From positions 1 through 55,414 of the forward strand of contig NZ_WOEY01000067.1 in NCBI RefSeq assembly GCF_013177695.1: 55,414 nucleotides of DNA, read 5' to 3'. Below are positions 26,529-35,856 of the stretch, one piece after another. Position 1 is the stretch's first letter. Each line of letters begins with the position of its first letter. The notes beneath the pieces were generated by a model that did not search any database, had not been told where the DNA came from, and saw only the letters and a program-made list of their open reading frames with translations. The position numbers and the translations under genes were made by a program. The stretch comes from Paraburkholderia solitsugae. Its GTDB lineage: Bacteria > Pseudomonadota > Gammaproteobacteria > Burkholderiales > Burkholderiaceae.

Positions 26529-27670
26529 GCGGCCTCCTTGCCGAGGCGCTGGGCCGTGAAACGATTCAGGTTCCAGCTGGCGTCGCCGTAGGTCATGTTG
26601 ATCGTAAACATGCGCTTCGCGTAATGGCCCGCGCGGCATTCCTCGGTCATGCCCATCGCGCCGTGCAGCTGGATCGCCCATTCCCCGGCGGTACGGCACG
26701 CGTCGCCAATGAAGGCCTTTGCAGCCGACACGAAACTGCCGCGGCGCTGCGGGTCGTTCTCGTCGACCGCCACTGCGGCCGCGCACGCCATCGACTTCGC
26801 CTGTTCGAGCGCGATCAGCATGTCTGCGACGCGGTGTTGCAGCGCCTGGAACTTTGCGAGCGGCGCGCCGAACTGCGTGCGTGTCCTGAGATGTTCGGCG
26901 GTCAACTCGAGCAGTGCTTCCAGTGCACCGACCGATTCCGCGCACAACGCAGCGTTCGCGCGGTCGAGCGCCGCTTCGATCAGTCCGTAGCCTTCGCCGG
27001 CTTCGCCGATCAGATCGTCCTTGTTCGCGACCACGTTCGAGAACGTGACGTGTGCTGCTTCGCGTGCATCGATCGTCGCAAAGCTCCGCAGCGCGATGCC
27101 TGCTGTCTTCGCGTCGATGAGGAACAGGGAGAGGCCATGCGTATCGCCGCGCTCGCCCGAGGTGCGCACAGCGACCACGAATGCGTCCGCGATTGCACCG
27201 TCGAATACCAGCGTCTTGGTGCCGTCGATGCGCCAGCCGTTACCGGTTTCCTTCGCAGGCACCGCGAGCCGCGCGATGTCATAGCGCGCATCGGCTTCGC
27301 CGACCGCAAACGCGAGCACCTTCTCGCCGGTGGCCGCCGCTTCGAGCCAAGGGACGCACTGCTCGACGCTGCCGGCCGCGCCGATCAACGCCGCGGCCGG
27401 CAGACCGCTCGCAAGCCAACCCGCGCCGCCGAGCGCGCGGCCCAGCTGCTGGGCGACGAGCATCGTTTCAACTGCGCCATAGCCGCTGCCGCCGTGCTCC
27501 GCATCGATGGTGAGCCCGGTCACGCCGAGCTCGGCGAGACCGCGGCGACGGCGGGCGGCAAGCGCCGCGTCCTCGGCATTGCCGCGCTGATGCGCGGGAT
27601 ATTCGCCGTCGCAGAAGCGGCGTACCGCATCCTGGAGCGCGACGTGATCTTCAGTGAGAGAAAAGTCCAT
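26525..27670 (-). CDS. Acyl-CoA dehydrogenase, subunit-type 1
   Basis: The product has 381 residues. The N-terminal helical domain starts DFSLTEDHVALQDAVRRF, the middle has DGTKTLVFDGAIAD, and the C-terminal domain has RTRTQFGAPLAKFQALQHRVAD and HGAMGMTEECRAGHYAKR. The usual GGTxE end is absent: the segment reads TYGDASWNLNRF. Middle-domain FAD contacts also look weak. This is the pattern of the partner subunit in heteromeric dehydrogenases. It lies 18 bp after the second dehydrogenase gene. Confidence 0.87.
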   Translation of the reverse strand: MDFSLTEDHVALQDAVRRFCDGEYPAHQRGNAEDAALAARRRRGLAELGVTGLTIDAEHGGSGYGAVETMLVAQQLGRALGGAGWLASGLPAAALIGAAGSVEQCVPWLEAAATGEKVLAFAVGEADARYDIARLAVPAKETGNGWRIDGTKTLVFDGAIADAFVVAVRTSGERGDTHGLSLFLIDAKTAGIALRSFATIDAREAAHVTFSNVVANKDDLIGEAGEGYGLIEAALDRANAALCAESVGALEALLELTAEHLRTRTQFGAPLAKFQALQHRVADMLIALEQAKSMACAAAVAVDENDPQRRGSFVSAAKAFIGDACRTAGEWAIQLHGAMGMTEECRAGHYAKRMFTINMTYGDASWNLNRFTAQRLGKEAA

Positions 27671-27688
27671 GTTTTATCGTTTCCAGGT

Positions 27689-28882
27689 TCAGGCATTGAA
27701 GAACGCGCGGCTAATCAGATTGCGCTGCACTTCGTTGGTGCCACCGTAGATCGACAGCTTGCGTGCGTCGAAGTAATTGGCCGCTACGGCAATGAGGTCG
27801 TCGGGGCCTGGCGGCTCATGGCCGGCCTGGTCGAGGAGCGCCGCTTCGTCGAATGGCACGGCGTGCGGTCCTGCGACCTCTGTGAGCAACGCGTAGATCG
27901 ACTGGCGCAGTTCAGTGCCGCGCACTTTGAGCATCGATGCCTCGACTGCCGGCACGCGGCTCTGCTGGTTCGCGCTCAGCATGCGCAGGCCAGTGAGTTC
28001 GAGCGCCATCAATTCGATCTCAAAGCGGCTCACGCGCGCCTCGAACAGCGGATCACCCGCGAGGCCCTGCTGCTTGCCGAGAGTCTTGACACGTGCGAGT
28101 TGCTGCTTGCACGAGCCGATCCCAGCGATGCCGGTGCGCTCGTGACCGAGCAGATACTTGCCGTAGGACCAGCCCTTGTTGAGCTCGCCGACGAGGTTCT
28201 CGACCGGCACACGCACGTTGTCGAGATAGACCTCGTTGAGGTCGGTGCCGCCTTCGAGCATCCGGATCGGGCGCAACTCGACGCCCGGCGACTTCATGTC
28301 GATGAGGAGGAACGAAATGCCTTCCTGCGGCTTCGCATCAGGATCGGTGCGCACGAGCGCGAACATCATCTCGCACCAGTGCGCATACGAGGTCCAAACT
28401 TTGTGCCCGTTGACGACAAAATGATCGCCGTCATTGTCCCTGGTCAGCACCGCCGTCGTGCGCACACTCGCGAGGTCCGAACCCGCGCCGGGTTCCGAAA
28501 AACCCTGTGCCCACCACGTCTCACTGCGGCGGATCGCGGGCAGATAGTGTTCCTTCTGCTCGGGCGTACCGAATGCGTTGAGCACCGGACCGAGCATGTT
28601 AATGCCGCTTGCGATAATGCGCGGCGCGCCGCCAACCAGCGTTTCCTCGTCGAAGATGTAGCGTTGCAGCGGGGTCCATCCCGGGCCGCCGGCCTCCTTC
28701 GGCCACGATGGTGTGATCCAGCCACGCTCGTAGAGCCGCGTGAACCATTCGACATAGTCGGCGCGCTCGAGACGCAGGCCGAGTTCGGCCCTGCGCTTGA
28801 GTTCGGGCGACAGGTTCTGTCTGACGAACTCGCGCACCTCGGCGCGAAATGCGTCGTCCTCTGCGGAGAATTCCAGTCTCAT
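27689..28882 (-). CDS. Acyl-CoA dehydrogenase, subunit-type 2
   Basis: The product has 397 residues from MRLEFSAEDD. It carries the full set: SWPKEAGGPGW, QGFSEPGAGSDLAS near residue 125, NGHKVWTSYAH, and the C-terminal SIYGGTNEVQRNLISRAF with the FAD-linked GGTNE motif. It would oxidise a CoA ester at the alpha-beta bond, reducing ETF. The paired gene at 26525 lacks that last motif, so an alpha2-beta2 enzyme like those of steroid side-chain degradation is a good guess. AAGGATA precedes the ATG at 28882. Confidence 0.9.
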   Translation of the reverse strand: MRLEFSAEDDAFRAEVREFVRQNLSPELKRRAELGLRLERADYVEWFTRLYERGWITPSWPKEAGGPGWTPLQRYIFDEETLVGGAPRIIASGINMLGPVLNAFGTPEQKEHYLPAIRRSETWWAQGFSEPGAGSDLASVRTTAVLTRDNDGDHFVVNGHKVWTSYAHWCEMMFALVRTDPDAKPQEGISFLLIDMKSPGVELRPIRMLEGGTDLNEVYLDNVRVPVENLVGELNKGWSYGKYLLGHERTGIAGIGSCKQQLARVKTLGKQQGLAGDPLFEARVSRFEIELMALELTGLRMLSANQQSRVPAVEASMLKVRGTELRQSIYALLTEVAGPHAVPFDEAALLDQAGHEPPGPDDLIAVAANYFDARKLSIYGGTNEVQRNLISRAFFNA

Positions 28883-28901
28883 TGATTCATTATCCTTATG
28901 A

Positions 28902-31049
28902 TTAGTGCGCGCTGTCGCGTGCGCCGCACACGACCAGTGCGTCGAGCGCCAGGACGCGGTTCGGATACGCCACGAGCGGGTTGACGTCGATCTCCGTGAT
29001 CTGCGGGTTCGCACGCATCTGTGCGCCGATCGCGGCCACGGCATTCGCGATTGCACCCACGTCCACGCCTTCCGCACCGCGCACGCCGTCGAGCAGCGCG
29101 GCGGCCTTGAGGCGGCGTAGTTCGACCACGATGTCGGCCTCGGTCATGTCGGCCGGAATCAGGCGCACATCCTTGAGCACCTCGATCCAGATCCCGCCGA
29201 GACCGATCAGCACGACCGGCCCCCACTCCGCGTCGCGCTTGGCGCCAACCACGAGTTCGAGGCCGCGCGGTCCCATCGCCTCAACGAGCGCGCCGTCGAG
29301 CACCAGCTCGGGCCGATGCGAGGACACGCTCGTATGCAGCTTGTCCCAGCCCGCGCGCAACGCGTTTTCATCCGCAAGGCCAACCACCACGCCTCCCACG
29401 TCGCTCTTGTGCGGCAGCTCGCTCGCCTGAGCCTTGAGTACTACCGGGTAGCCGATTTCGTCGGCAATCCTCAACGCGTCGTCGAGCGACTTCGCAAGAC
29501 GCCCTGCAGGCACCGGCAAGCCGGCCGCCGCGAGCCATTGTTTGCCCTGATACTCCGCAAAGATGCCATTTGCCGGCACGGGACCCGGCAGCGGGATCGC
29601 GACCGGATCTGCCGTTTGTGCGCGCTGCGCACGCTGTAGCGATTCGCCGTAGGTAGCCACGCGCGCACAGGCACGCAGCGCTCGGTCCGGTGAGCGGAAG
29701 AACGGCACGCCGCTCGCGGCGATCGCTTCGACAAAAAATGGCTCGAGCACGTTGTTGTCGCCCAACACCGCCAGCACAGCCGGCTTGGTGGCGCGCGCGA
29801 GCGCCGGCACCACGTGATCCGCCTTGTCTCGCTGCGCGATCGGCGGGCCGCCCATGATCGCGAGCACGAGGCTGCCGACGTTCGGATCGGCAAGCACCGT
29901 GTCGATAAGCTCTCCAATCAGGCCGGGGTTACGCACACCGATCGTCGTGTAGTCGAGCGGATTGTCGGCCACCGCAAAGTCCGGCAGCAACGCTGTCAGT
30001 TTTTCAATTGTCGGCCCGGTCAAGGCCGGCAAGGTGAGGCCGATGTCCTCAGCGAAGTCCAGCACGATATTCTTCACGGCGCCTGACGCGGTCATCACGG
30101 CCGTACCCGCTGCGGGCGGTACCGGGAAACGCGCGAGGATCGTCGTGGTGTCGAACAGCTCGTCGAGCGTGTCCACCATCACCACGCCTTCCCGCGAGAG
30201 CAGCACACTCGTGGTCGCGTGATCACCGGCCAGCGCGCCGGTGTGCGACTGTGCTGCTTCGCGTGCCCGGGCGCTCTTGCCCGGCATGAGCATCACGATC
30301 GGCTTGCCGGCCGCGCGCGCCTTACGCGCCAGCTTGATAAAGGTTTGCGGACGGCGGATCTGTTCGGCGTACACCGCGATCGCGCTCGTTTGCACGTCGC
30401 CAATGAACCAGGCCAGGTAGTCCTCGATACCGAGGACGGCTTCATTGCCCGTCGACACAGCCGCAGTGATCGGCTGCCCGCGCCCCATGAACGCATCACG
30501 CAGGTTCGCGGCCATCGCGCCGCTTTGCGCGACCACGCCGACGCCCTTGCGGCCCGCGCATGGATACGGCGCGATCGCCTCAAAGGTGATCGGCACGCCT
30601 GCCTCAAAGTTGGTGAAGCCCATGCAGTTCGGGCCGATCAGCGCCATGCCCGTCGCGTTCGCCGCTTCGGTCAAAACCTCCTGCCTGGCACGGCCTTCCT
30701 CGCCCGCTTCGGCATAGCCCGAAGCGAAGATCACCGTCGCGCCGGTCTTGCGAGCACCGAGCGTACGTACCGCATCGAGCACGCCTGATTCCGGTATCGC
30801 GAGCACCGCGAGATCGATGCCCTCGGGCAGCGCGTCGACGCTATTGACGCACCGGCGGCCGTTGATTTCCTGGCTACTACGCGAAACGAGATGGATCTCG
30901 CCCGCATAACCGAACCGTTCAAGGTTTTGCAGCACGAAATTGCCAAACGCTCGCGGGTCGGCGGAAGCGCCGACGATCACGATCGATCTCGGCTTGAGCA
31001 CGCGCTCGACGGACAGCACGCCGGCGGCGTCGGAGAGTGACTTACTCAT
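28902..31049 (-). CDS. NDP-forming acyl-CoA synthetase (acetate-CoA ligase family)
   Basis: The product has 715 residues with all parts fused: a CoA-binding Rossmann domain (SIVIVGASADPRAFGNFVLQ near residue 25), a ligase-CoA domain, the phosphohistidine loop in SHTGALAGD near residue 268, and a C-terminal ATP-grasp domain with GYPVVLKAQASELPHKSD near residue 530 and ITEIDVNPL near residue 695. It makes an acyl-CoA from acid, CoA and ATP, giving ADP and phosphate. It is the first gene of the minus-strand arm, with its promoter in the gap shared with GntR. The start at 31049 follows AGAGG; longer frames exist upstream. Confidence 0.9.
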   Translation of the reverse strand: MSKSLSDAAGVLSVERVLKPRSIVIVGASADPRAFGNFVLQNLERFGYAGEIHLVSRSSQEINGRRCVNSVDALPEGIDLAVLAIPESGVLDAVRTLGARKTGATVIFASGYAEAGEEGRARQEVLTEAANATGMALIGPNCMGFTNFEAGVPITFEAIAPYPCAGRKGVGVVAQSGAMAANLRDAFMGRGQPITAAVSTGNEAVLGIEDYLAWFIGDVQTSAIAVYAEQIRRPQTFIKLARKARAAGKPIVMLMPGKSARAREAAQSHTGALAGDHATTSVLLSREGVVMVDTLDELFDTTTILARFPVPPAAGTAVMTASGAVKNIVLDFAEDIGLTLPALTGPTIEKLTALLPDFAVADNPLDYTTIGVRNPGLIGELIDTVLADPNVGSLVLAIMGGPPIAQRDKADHVVPALARATKPAVLAVLGDNNVLEPFFVEAIAASGVPFFRSPDRALRACARVATYGESLQRAQRAQTADPVAIPLPGPVPANGIFAEYQGKQWLAAAGLPVPAGRLAKSLDDALRIADEIGYPVVLKAQASELPHKSDVGGVVVGLADENALRAGWDKLHTSVSSHRPELVLDGALVEAMGPRGLELVVGAKRDAEWGPVVLIGLGGIWIEVLKDVRLIPADMTEADIVVELRRLKAAALLDGVRGAEGVDVGAIANAVAAIGAQMRANPQITEIDVNPLVAYPNRVLALDALVVCGARDSAH

Positions 31050-31352
31050 CAGGTCATGCCTCTTCTTGATTGGGACCCCAGCTTGTGCACCGGGATCATG
31101 TCGGATGCGTGCATTCTGGCATACCACAAGCCGTCATTCAATACACCACAGACAGTTTTGTTGTCTTGGTATTTTCCCCTACTGAAGATCAGACAAAGGA
31201 ATAACATGCCGCCAACATATTGATTTTAAATCATATTTTGCAAAACCCTCGGCACGCCCGCCGCTAGGCAGCGAGGCATAAAAATAACCTAGTCTTGAAT
31301 ACCACAGCAAACTATTGGTATATTTAATGCACCTCAACAGAAAGCCTCTGCC
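31050..31352. promoter_or_regulatory. Divergent control region of the catabolic island with GntR-type sites
   Basis: This 303-bp gap separates the two arms of the island. It is AT-rich for this genome. ATACCACA occurs at 31121-31128 and at 31299-31306; the second copy is matched by ATTGGTAT at 31314-31321 as an imperfect dyad with a seven-base spacer, 32-54 bp before the GntR start. TTGGTAT also occurs at 31166-31172, opposite ATACACCACA at 31141. GntR/FCD regulators bind such dyads. No coding sequence was seen here. Confidence 0.65.
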
Positions 31353-32096
31353 ATGAAAACTGTCGTCGACCTGTCCGTTGAGCACGAAGGCGGAATGCCC
31401 CGCATGCCGGAAGTGACGCCGCGCCTGCGGGCCAGCCTTGCAAATGACATTCGCGCGACACTGCAGACCGAGATCGAGGCGGGCGATCTAGCCCCGGGCG
31501 CAACCATCGACGAGCGCGCGCTCGCCGCGCGCTTTAACGTCTCGCGCACCCCCGTCCGCGAGGCGCTTCAGCACCTCGCAGCGCGCGATCTGGTTGTGAT
31601 CTCGCCGCGCCAAGGCATTACGGTGGCGCGGCTGTCGATCGCCAAAGTGCGCTCGATGCTCGAGTACATCGGCGAGCTGGAGGCGCTGTGCGCGCGCTTT
31701 TGCGCGCGGCGTGCGGGCGACGCGCTACACGAAGCGCTCGACCGCGCGCTGCTGGCCTGCCAGCAGCCGGCCGTCGAGGGCGACGCAGTTGGGTACGCGC
31801 ACGCCAATGCGCTATTCCACGACACGATCTATAACGGCAGCCGCAATGAGTGCCTCGCCGAGCAGATTCGCGCCGCGCGCCGCCAGTCGGCTCGCTATCG
31901 AGTGGCCGACCTGCGCCACCGCACCCAGATCAGCCGCTCGCTGCAGGAGCACTTCGAGATCGCCCGCGCGATCCAGGCCGGTGACGAAGCGAAAGCTGCC
32001 GAGGTCATGCGGCGTCACGTACCGGCAGGCACGACTGGCTTCTCCGAGTTCCTCGCGGCGGTACCACGCCACTTTTTCGAATTCGGCACGGACTGA
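31353..32096 (+). CDS. GntR-family regulator with FCD domain (1)
   Basis: The product has 247 residues. The winged helix-turn-helix spans about residues 25-90 with PGATIDERALAARFNVSRTPVREALQ-type sequence, followed by an FCD ligand domain with ELEALCARFCARRA, HANALFHDTIYNGS and a late HFEIARAIQAGDE. Acidic and His residues of this domain usually bind a metal and a carboxylate effector. It is divergent from the synthetase gene and first in the plus-strand arm, so it probably controls both arms. A similar regulator is encoded at 38110. Confidence 0.92.
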   Translation: MKTVVDLSVEHEGGMPRMPEVTPRLRASLANDIRATLQTEIEAGDLAPGATIDERALAARFNVSRTPVREALQHLAARDLVVISPRQGITVARLSIAKVRSMLEYIGELEALCARFCARRAGDALHEALDRALLACQQPAVEGDAVGYAHANALFHDTIYNGSRNECLAEQIRAARRQSARYRVADLRHRTQISRSLQEHFEIARAIQAGDEAKAAEVMRRHVPAGTTGFSEFLAAVPRHFFEFGTD

Positions 32097-32131
32097 ACCG
32101 AGCCGTCCTCAACCAGCCCTACGGAGAAATC

Positions 32132-32509
32132 ATGCCCCGTTCCATCGACGTCCCCGGTCTCGCGCACAACGCACCAATCCCGGTCGGCGCGCGCGTCGCC
32201 AACGTGCTTTGCTCGTCGGCGATCGCCGGCAAGGATCCGGCGACCGGCCGCCTCGCCGCCGCCCCCGCCGATCAGGCCCGGCTCGCGTTCGACAACCTCC
32301 GGCGTTTTCTCGACGCAGGCGGCGCAACACTCGCGGACGTCGTGAAACTCACGGTGTACGTGAAAGACGATTCGATCCGCGAGCACATCAACGCGCACTG
32401 GCTCGCGTGCTGGCCTGACCCGGCACAGCGGCCAGCACGCCATATCGTCGTGCACGACCTGCAGCACGGCATGGCGCTTCAGCTAGAAACCCTCGCCGTG
32501 GCCTCCTGA
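32132..32509 (+). CDS. RidA-family protein
   Basis: The product has 125 residues of the YjgF/RidA fold: GARVANVLCSSAIAGKDPATG, then AFDNLRRFLDAGGATLADVVKLTVYVKD. RidA itself hydrolyses reactive 2-aminoacrylate; relatives in catabolic operons act as deaminases or isomerases on enamine or imine intermediates, or as tautomerases. The typical C-terminal Arg of deaminating members lies in PARHIVV. Its place before a LigJ-like hydratase makes a tautomerase-like role thinkable, but unproven. The end LETLAVAS is normal. Confidence 0.86.
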   Translation: MPRSIDVPGLAHNAPIPVGARVANVLCSSAIAGKDPATGRLAAAPADQARLAFDNLRRFLDAGGATLADVVKLTVYVKDDSIREHINAHWLACWPDPAQRPARHIVVHDLQHGMALQLETLAVAS

Positions 32510-32564
32510 GCGTCCGGCGGATCCCTTCAAAGCAACCCTTCCCCTCATTCACAAAGGCCCCAAC

Positions 32565-33569
32565 GTGATTATCGATTCCCACGCCCACGTCGTCATGCCG
32601 CCCGAAAGCTTCCGCTACATGGCGGAACTGATCGGCGGACGCGCCAACCCGTCGACCAAACCCAACGTGCCGGACGCTTCGTTGCGCAAGGTCGCTGAAG
32701 AACTTGTGCGTAGCATGGACTCGGTCGGCACAGACGTGCAGTTCATCTCGCCGCGCCCCTATCTTCAGATGCATTCGGTCAAGCCCGCGCGCGTGACCGA
32801 ACTCTGGTCGCGCCACTGCAATGACCTGATCGCGCGCTACGTCGCGATGTTCCCGGACCGCTTCCGCGGCGTGGCGGGCCTGCCGCAGTTCATGAACGAG
32901 TCGCCGGCGGTACGCGTCGTGGCGGAGCTCGAGCGCTGCGTGAACGAACTGGGTTTCGTGGGCTGTCTGCTGAACCCGGACCCGACCGAATCGGAAGGTC
33001 CGCCGCCGCTGGGGCTCGGCGATCCGTTCTGGCATCCGCTCTATGAAGCGATGACCGCGCTTGACGTGCCCGCACTGATCCACTCAGCCGGCAGCTGCAG
33101 CCCGCGCGAGTCGTACACACTGAAGTTCATCAACGAAGAGAACATCGCGGTCATCTCCCTGCTCGACTCGGATGTGTTCAAGAAGTATCCGACCCTGAAG
33201 ATCGTGGTTGGTCACGGCGGCGGCGCCATTCCCTACCAGATGGGACGTTTCCGCTCGTGGGCGGTGCGCCGCAACCATCTGGAAACCTTCGACGAGCAGC
33301 TCAGGAAGCTCTATTTCGACACCTGCAATTACTCGAAGGAATCGATCGAACTGCTGCTCAAGGTGGCGGGGACCGACAACGTGTTGTTCGGCACGGAAAA
33401 ACCCGGCACGGGAAGCGCGCGCGACCCTATCTCCGGACGCGACTACGACGACATGAAGCCGGTGATCGAAAGCATCGAATGGCTTACCGATGAGCAGCGC
33501 AAGAACGTGTTCGAGTGCAATTGCGCGCGCGTCTACCCGCGCGCCTTCCGAAACTACAAGGAAGCCTGA
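32565..33569 (+). CDS. Amidohydrolase-family protein, LigJ/ACMSD-like
   Basis: The product has 334 residues. The metal site begins with DSHAHVV at residue 4, followed by PALIHSAGS near residue 175, VVGHGGGAIPYQMGR near residue 220 and FGTEKPGTG near residue 285. This is the ACMSD-like subgroup of amidohydrolases, which includes 4-oxalomesaconate hydratase LigJ and several decarboxylases. With an extradiol dioxygenase and CHA-type aldolases in the same island, hydratase is the favoured role; a decarboxylase is the alternative. The expected Asp near position 285 is replaced by EKPGTG, where LigJ-like proteins also differ from decarboxylases. Confidence 0.85.
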   Translation: MIIDSHAHVVMPPESFRYMAELIGGRANPSTKPNVPDASLRKVAEELVRSMDSVGTDVQFISPRPYLQMHSVKPARVTELWSRHCNDLIARYVAMFPDRFRGVAGLPQFMNESPAVRVVAELERCVNELGFVGCLLNPDPTESEGPPPLGLGDPFWHPLYEAMTALDVPALIHSAGSCSPRESYTLKFINEENIAVISLLDSDVFKKYPTLKIVVGHGGGAIPYQMGRFRSWAVRRNHLETFDEQLRKLYFDTCNYSKESIELLLKVAGTDNVLFGTEKPGTGSARDPISGRDYDDMKPVIESIEWLTDEQRKNVFECNCARVYPRAFRNYKEA

Positions 33570-33571
33570 TC

Positions 33572-34810
33572 ATGGCCATGACCGCCGAAGAAAATGAACT
33601 GCTCACACGCGTTGAAAACGGCGCGCCGATGGGTGAAATGATCCGCCAGCACTACTGGATGCCCGCCGTGCCCTCGGCCACGCTCGTGGCTGACGGCGCC
33701 CCGGTGCTGGTGCGCCTGCTTGGCACGAACTACGTGGCGTTTCGCACCACCGACGGACGGGCCGGCCTGATCGACGAGCTCTGCCCGCACCGCAGGACGT
33801 CCATGATGATGGCGCGTAATGAGGACAACGGCCTGCGCTGCATCTTCCATGGCTGGAAGACGGACGTCCAGGGCAAAGTCGTCGAAGCCCCAAACCAGGT
33901 CGGCGATCAGGCTCAGTTCTGCAAGCGGGTGAAGACCGGCCAGTACCGCGTCGAGGAACGCGGCGGCATCGTCTGGGTCTGGCTCGGCAAGGGCGACACG
34001 CCACCCCGGTTCCCCGACCTGCCGTTCACGAATCTGGCCGCCGACCAGCGCTCGGTCACGAGCGCCGAAGTGCCGACCAATTGGGTTCAAGGTGTGGAAG
34101 CCTCGATGGATTCTTCGCACGTCGGCGTGCTGCACGAATCGACCACGCAGATCACGGCGGGCGGCGGCAATGAGCGTTTGCACATGAATAGAGCGCTCGC
34201 CCCGCGTCTCGAATTCGAGGAGCGTCCCTATGGCTACCGCTACGCCGCGCTGCGCGACCTGCCCGACGAGAAGGTCTATGCGCGCGTGAACAACTTCGTG
34301 ATGCCGTGGTACGGCATCATCTGCGCGCCAGACGCAACTGGCCCGAGCACGGTGTTCTTTTCGACGCCCGTCGACGACGTCACCCACCGTGCGTGGTTCG
34401 TGCACTTCAATCCGACCCGCAAGCTCGGCATGACCGTCATGTCGGCCACGCCAGACGTGTGGAATTTCCCGCCGTTGCCGCCGGGCACGCGCAACGACGG
34501 TTTCGGTCAGAACCGCGATCTCATGAAGCGTGGTCACGCGACCGGCTTCCACCAGCATCTCGGCACCGAAGACTTCGCGATGTTCCTCGGTCAGGGACCG
34601 ATCGCGGACCGCACCAACGAGCAGCTCTGCTCAGCCGACGGCGCGGTGCTGCGCGTTCGCACGCTGCTGCTCAAATCGGCGCGCGAGTTCATGGCAGGCA
34701 AGACACCGACGCTCGCTGACAATCCTGAGCTCGATTACTCGCGCGCCATTTCAGTCGGCGGTGTGTTGCCGACCGGCGCCGATTGGCGAGTTCTCACCGA
34801 AACCACGTAA
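33572..34810 (+). CDS. Rieske non-heme iron oxygenase, large subunit
   Basis: The product has 412 residues. The Rieske cluster is in CPHRRTSMMMARNED and CIFHGWK at about residues 70-95. The catalytic iron ligands are in SMDSSHVGVLHES, giving the D-x2-H-x4-H pattern near residue 180. Overall it resembles phthalate 4,5-dioxygenase oxygenase and related O-demethylases, which work without a small subunit. It may hydroxylate the ring or remove a methyl ether, preparing a diol for the LigB-type enzyme. It starts three bases after the amidohydrolase stop and is followed by its reductase after six bases. Confidence 0.92.
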   Translation: MAMTAEENELLTRVENGAPMGEMIRQHYWMPAVPSATLVADGAPVLVRLLGTNYVAFRTTDGRAGLIDELCPHRRTSMMMARNEDNGLRCIFHGWKTDVQGKVVEAPNQVGDQAQFCKRVKTGQYRVEERGGIVWVWLGKGDTPPRFPDLPFTNLAADQRSVTSAEVPTNWVQGVEASMDSSHVGVLHESTTQITAGGGNERLHMNRALAPRLEFEERPYGYRYAALRDLPDEKVYARVNNFVMPWYGIICAPDATGPSTVFFSTPVDDVTHRAWFVHFNPTRKLGMTVMSATPDVWNFPPLPPGTRNDGFGQNRDLMKRGHATGFHQHLGTEDFAMFLGQGPIADRTNEQLCSADGAVLRVRTLLLKSAREFMAGKTPTLADNPELDYSRAISVGGVLPTGADWRVLTETT

Positions 34811-34816
34811 TACGGA

Positions 34817-35812
34817 ATGACTTCGATGCTTGCCCCCTCGCTGCTTACACTGCGCGTCGCCGCGGTCGACACGCTCACCCCGCTGATCAGGTCGTTCACG
34901 CTAGACGCGGCGGACGCTGTGCTGCTGCCCGGTTACGAGCCGGGCGCACACATCCAGGTCGAAATTCCGTTTTCGGGAGTTGGCGCGCCGCAATGGCGCT
35001 CCTATTCGCTGATCAACCTGGACCCGTCTGTCGATCCGCGCGCCGGCGTACCGGCGTACCGGCTCGGCATCCGGCGGGAGGACGAGGGCCGCGGCGGCTC
35101 GCGTCACATGCACGCACTCGAAGTCGGGCAGACACTCAACGTGCGCGCCCCGGCCAACCACTTCCCGCTCGCCGCACCAGCGCCCGTGCTGCTCATTGCA
35201 GGCGGCATCGGCATTACGCCGATCGCCTCGATGGCCGCCGAGCTTGCCGCGCAGCAACGCGACTTCGAATTGCATTTCAGCGGACGCACGCGTGACTCAC
35301 TGCCGTTCGTCGACGAACTGCGGGCGCTTGCAGGCAAACGCCTTGTGCTGTGGAGCGACGACGACCCAAACGCGCGCCTGTCGGTCGACGCGCTGCTTGA
35401 AAACGCGCAGGTGAACCAGCCGATCTATGTGTGCGGCCCGGCGGGCATGGTCAACGCGGTGCTCGCCGTCGCGCGCAAGCGCGGCTGGCACGAGTGCGAC
35501 CTGCACCACGAGCTGTTCACCGAGACCGCATCTCAGGAAGGCGACGTCGCCTTCGAGGTCGAACTCAAACAGTCGGGCACACGGCTCACCGTACCAGCCG
35601 ACCGGTCGTTGCTCGACACCCTTATCGAAAACGGCGTCGACGTCATGTATGACTGCCGCGCCGGCTACTGCGGATTGTGCTCGACCCGCGTCTGCGATGG
35701 CGAGATCAATCACCGCGACACTTACCTGTCCGATGCGGACAAGACCAGCGGCAAGGTCATGCAGGTCTGTGTGTCGCGCTGCACGAGCGGCCGCCTCGTG
35801 CTCGACCTGTAA
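34817..35812 (+). CDS. PDR/VanB-type oxygenase reductase
   Basis: The product has 331 residues in the order flavin-binding barrel, NAD-binding domain, plant-type ferredoxin. RSYSLIN-like sequence (WRSYSLINLD) near residue 58 binds flavin, LLIAGGIGITPIASMA near residue 128 binds NAD, and the [2Fe-2S] cysteines are in YDCRAGYCGLCSTRVCDG plus a later Cys in MQVCVSRC. It passes electrons from NADH to the Rieske oxygenase upstream, as in phthalate dioxygenase or vanillate demethylase systems. All domains are complete. Confidence 0.93.
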   Translation: MTSMLAPSLLTLRVAAVDTLTPLIRSFTLDAADAVLLPGYEPGAHIQVEIPFSGVGAPQWRSYSLINLDPSVDPRAGVPAYRLGIRREDEGRGGSRHMHALEVGQTLNVRAPANHFPLAAPAPVLLIAGGIGITPIASMAAELAAQQRDFELHFSGRTRDSLPFVDELRALAGKRLVLWSDDDPNARLSVDALLENAQVNQPIYVCGPAGMVNAVLAVARKRGWHECDLHHELFTETASQEGDVAFEVELKQSGTRLTVPADRSLLDTLIENGVDVMYDCRAGYCGLCSTRVCDGEINHRDTYLSDADKTSGKVMQVCVSRCTSGRLVLDL

Positions 35813-35856
35813 CGCGCTGCCGCGGCGACCTACACATTCAACAAACGGAACCCACA

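Noticed and set aside
26429..28885. 818-codon plus-strand open frame across the acyl-CoA dehydrogenase genes
   Set aside because: It is the mirror of well-supported minus-strand genes, has no family pattern, and is explained by high GC at third codon positions.
20593..33569. Complete protocatechuate 4,5-cleavage pathway
   Set aside because: No LigC-type dehydrogenase, LigI-type lactonase or LigA subunit was found; only the hydratase and aldolase steps are plausible.
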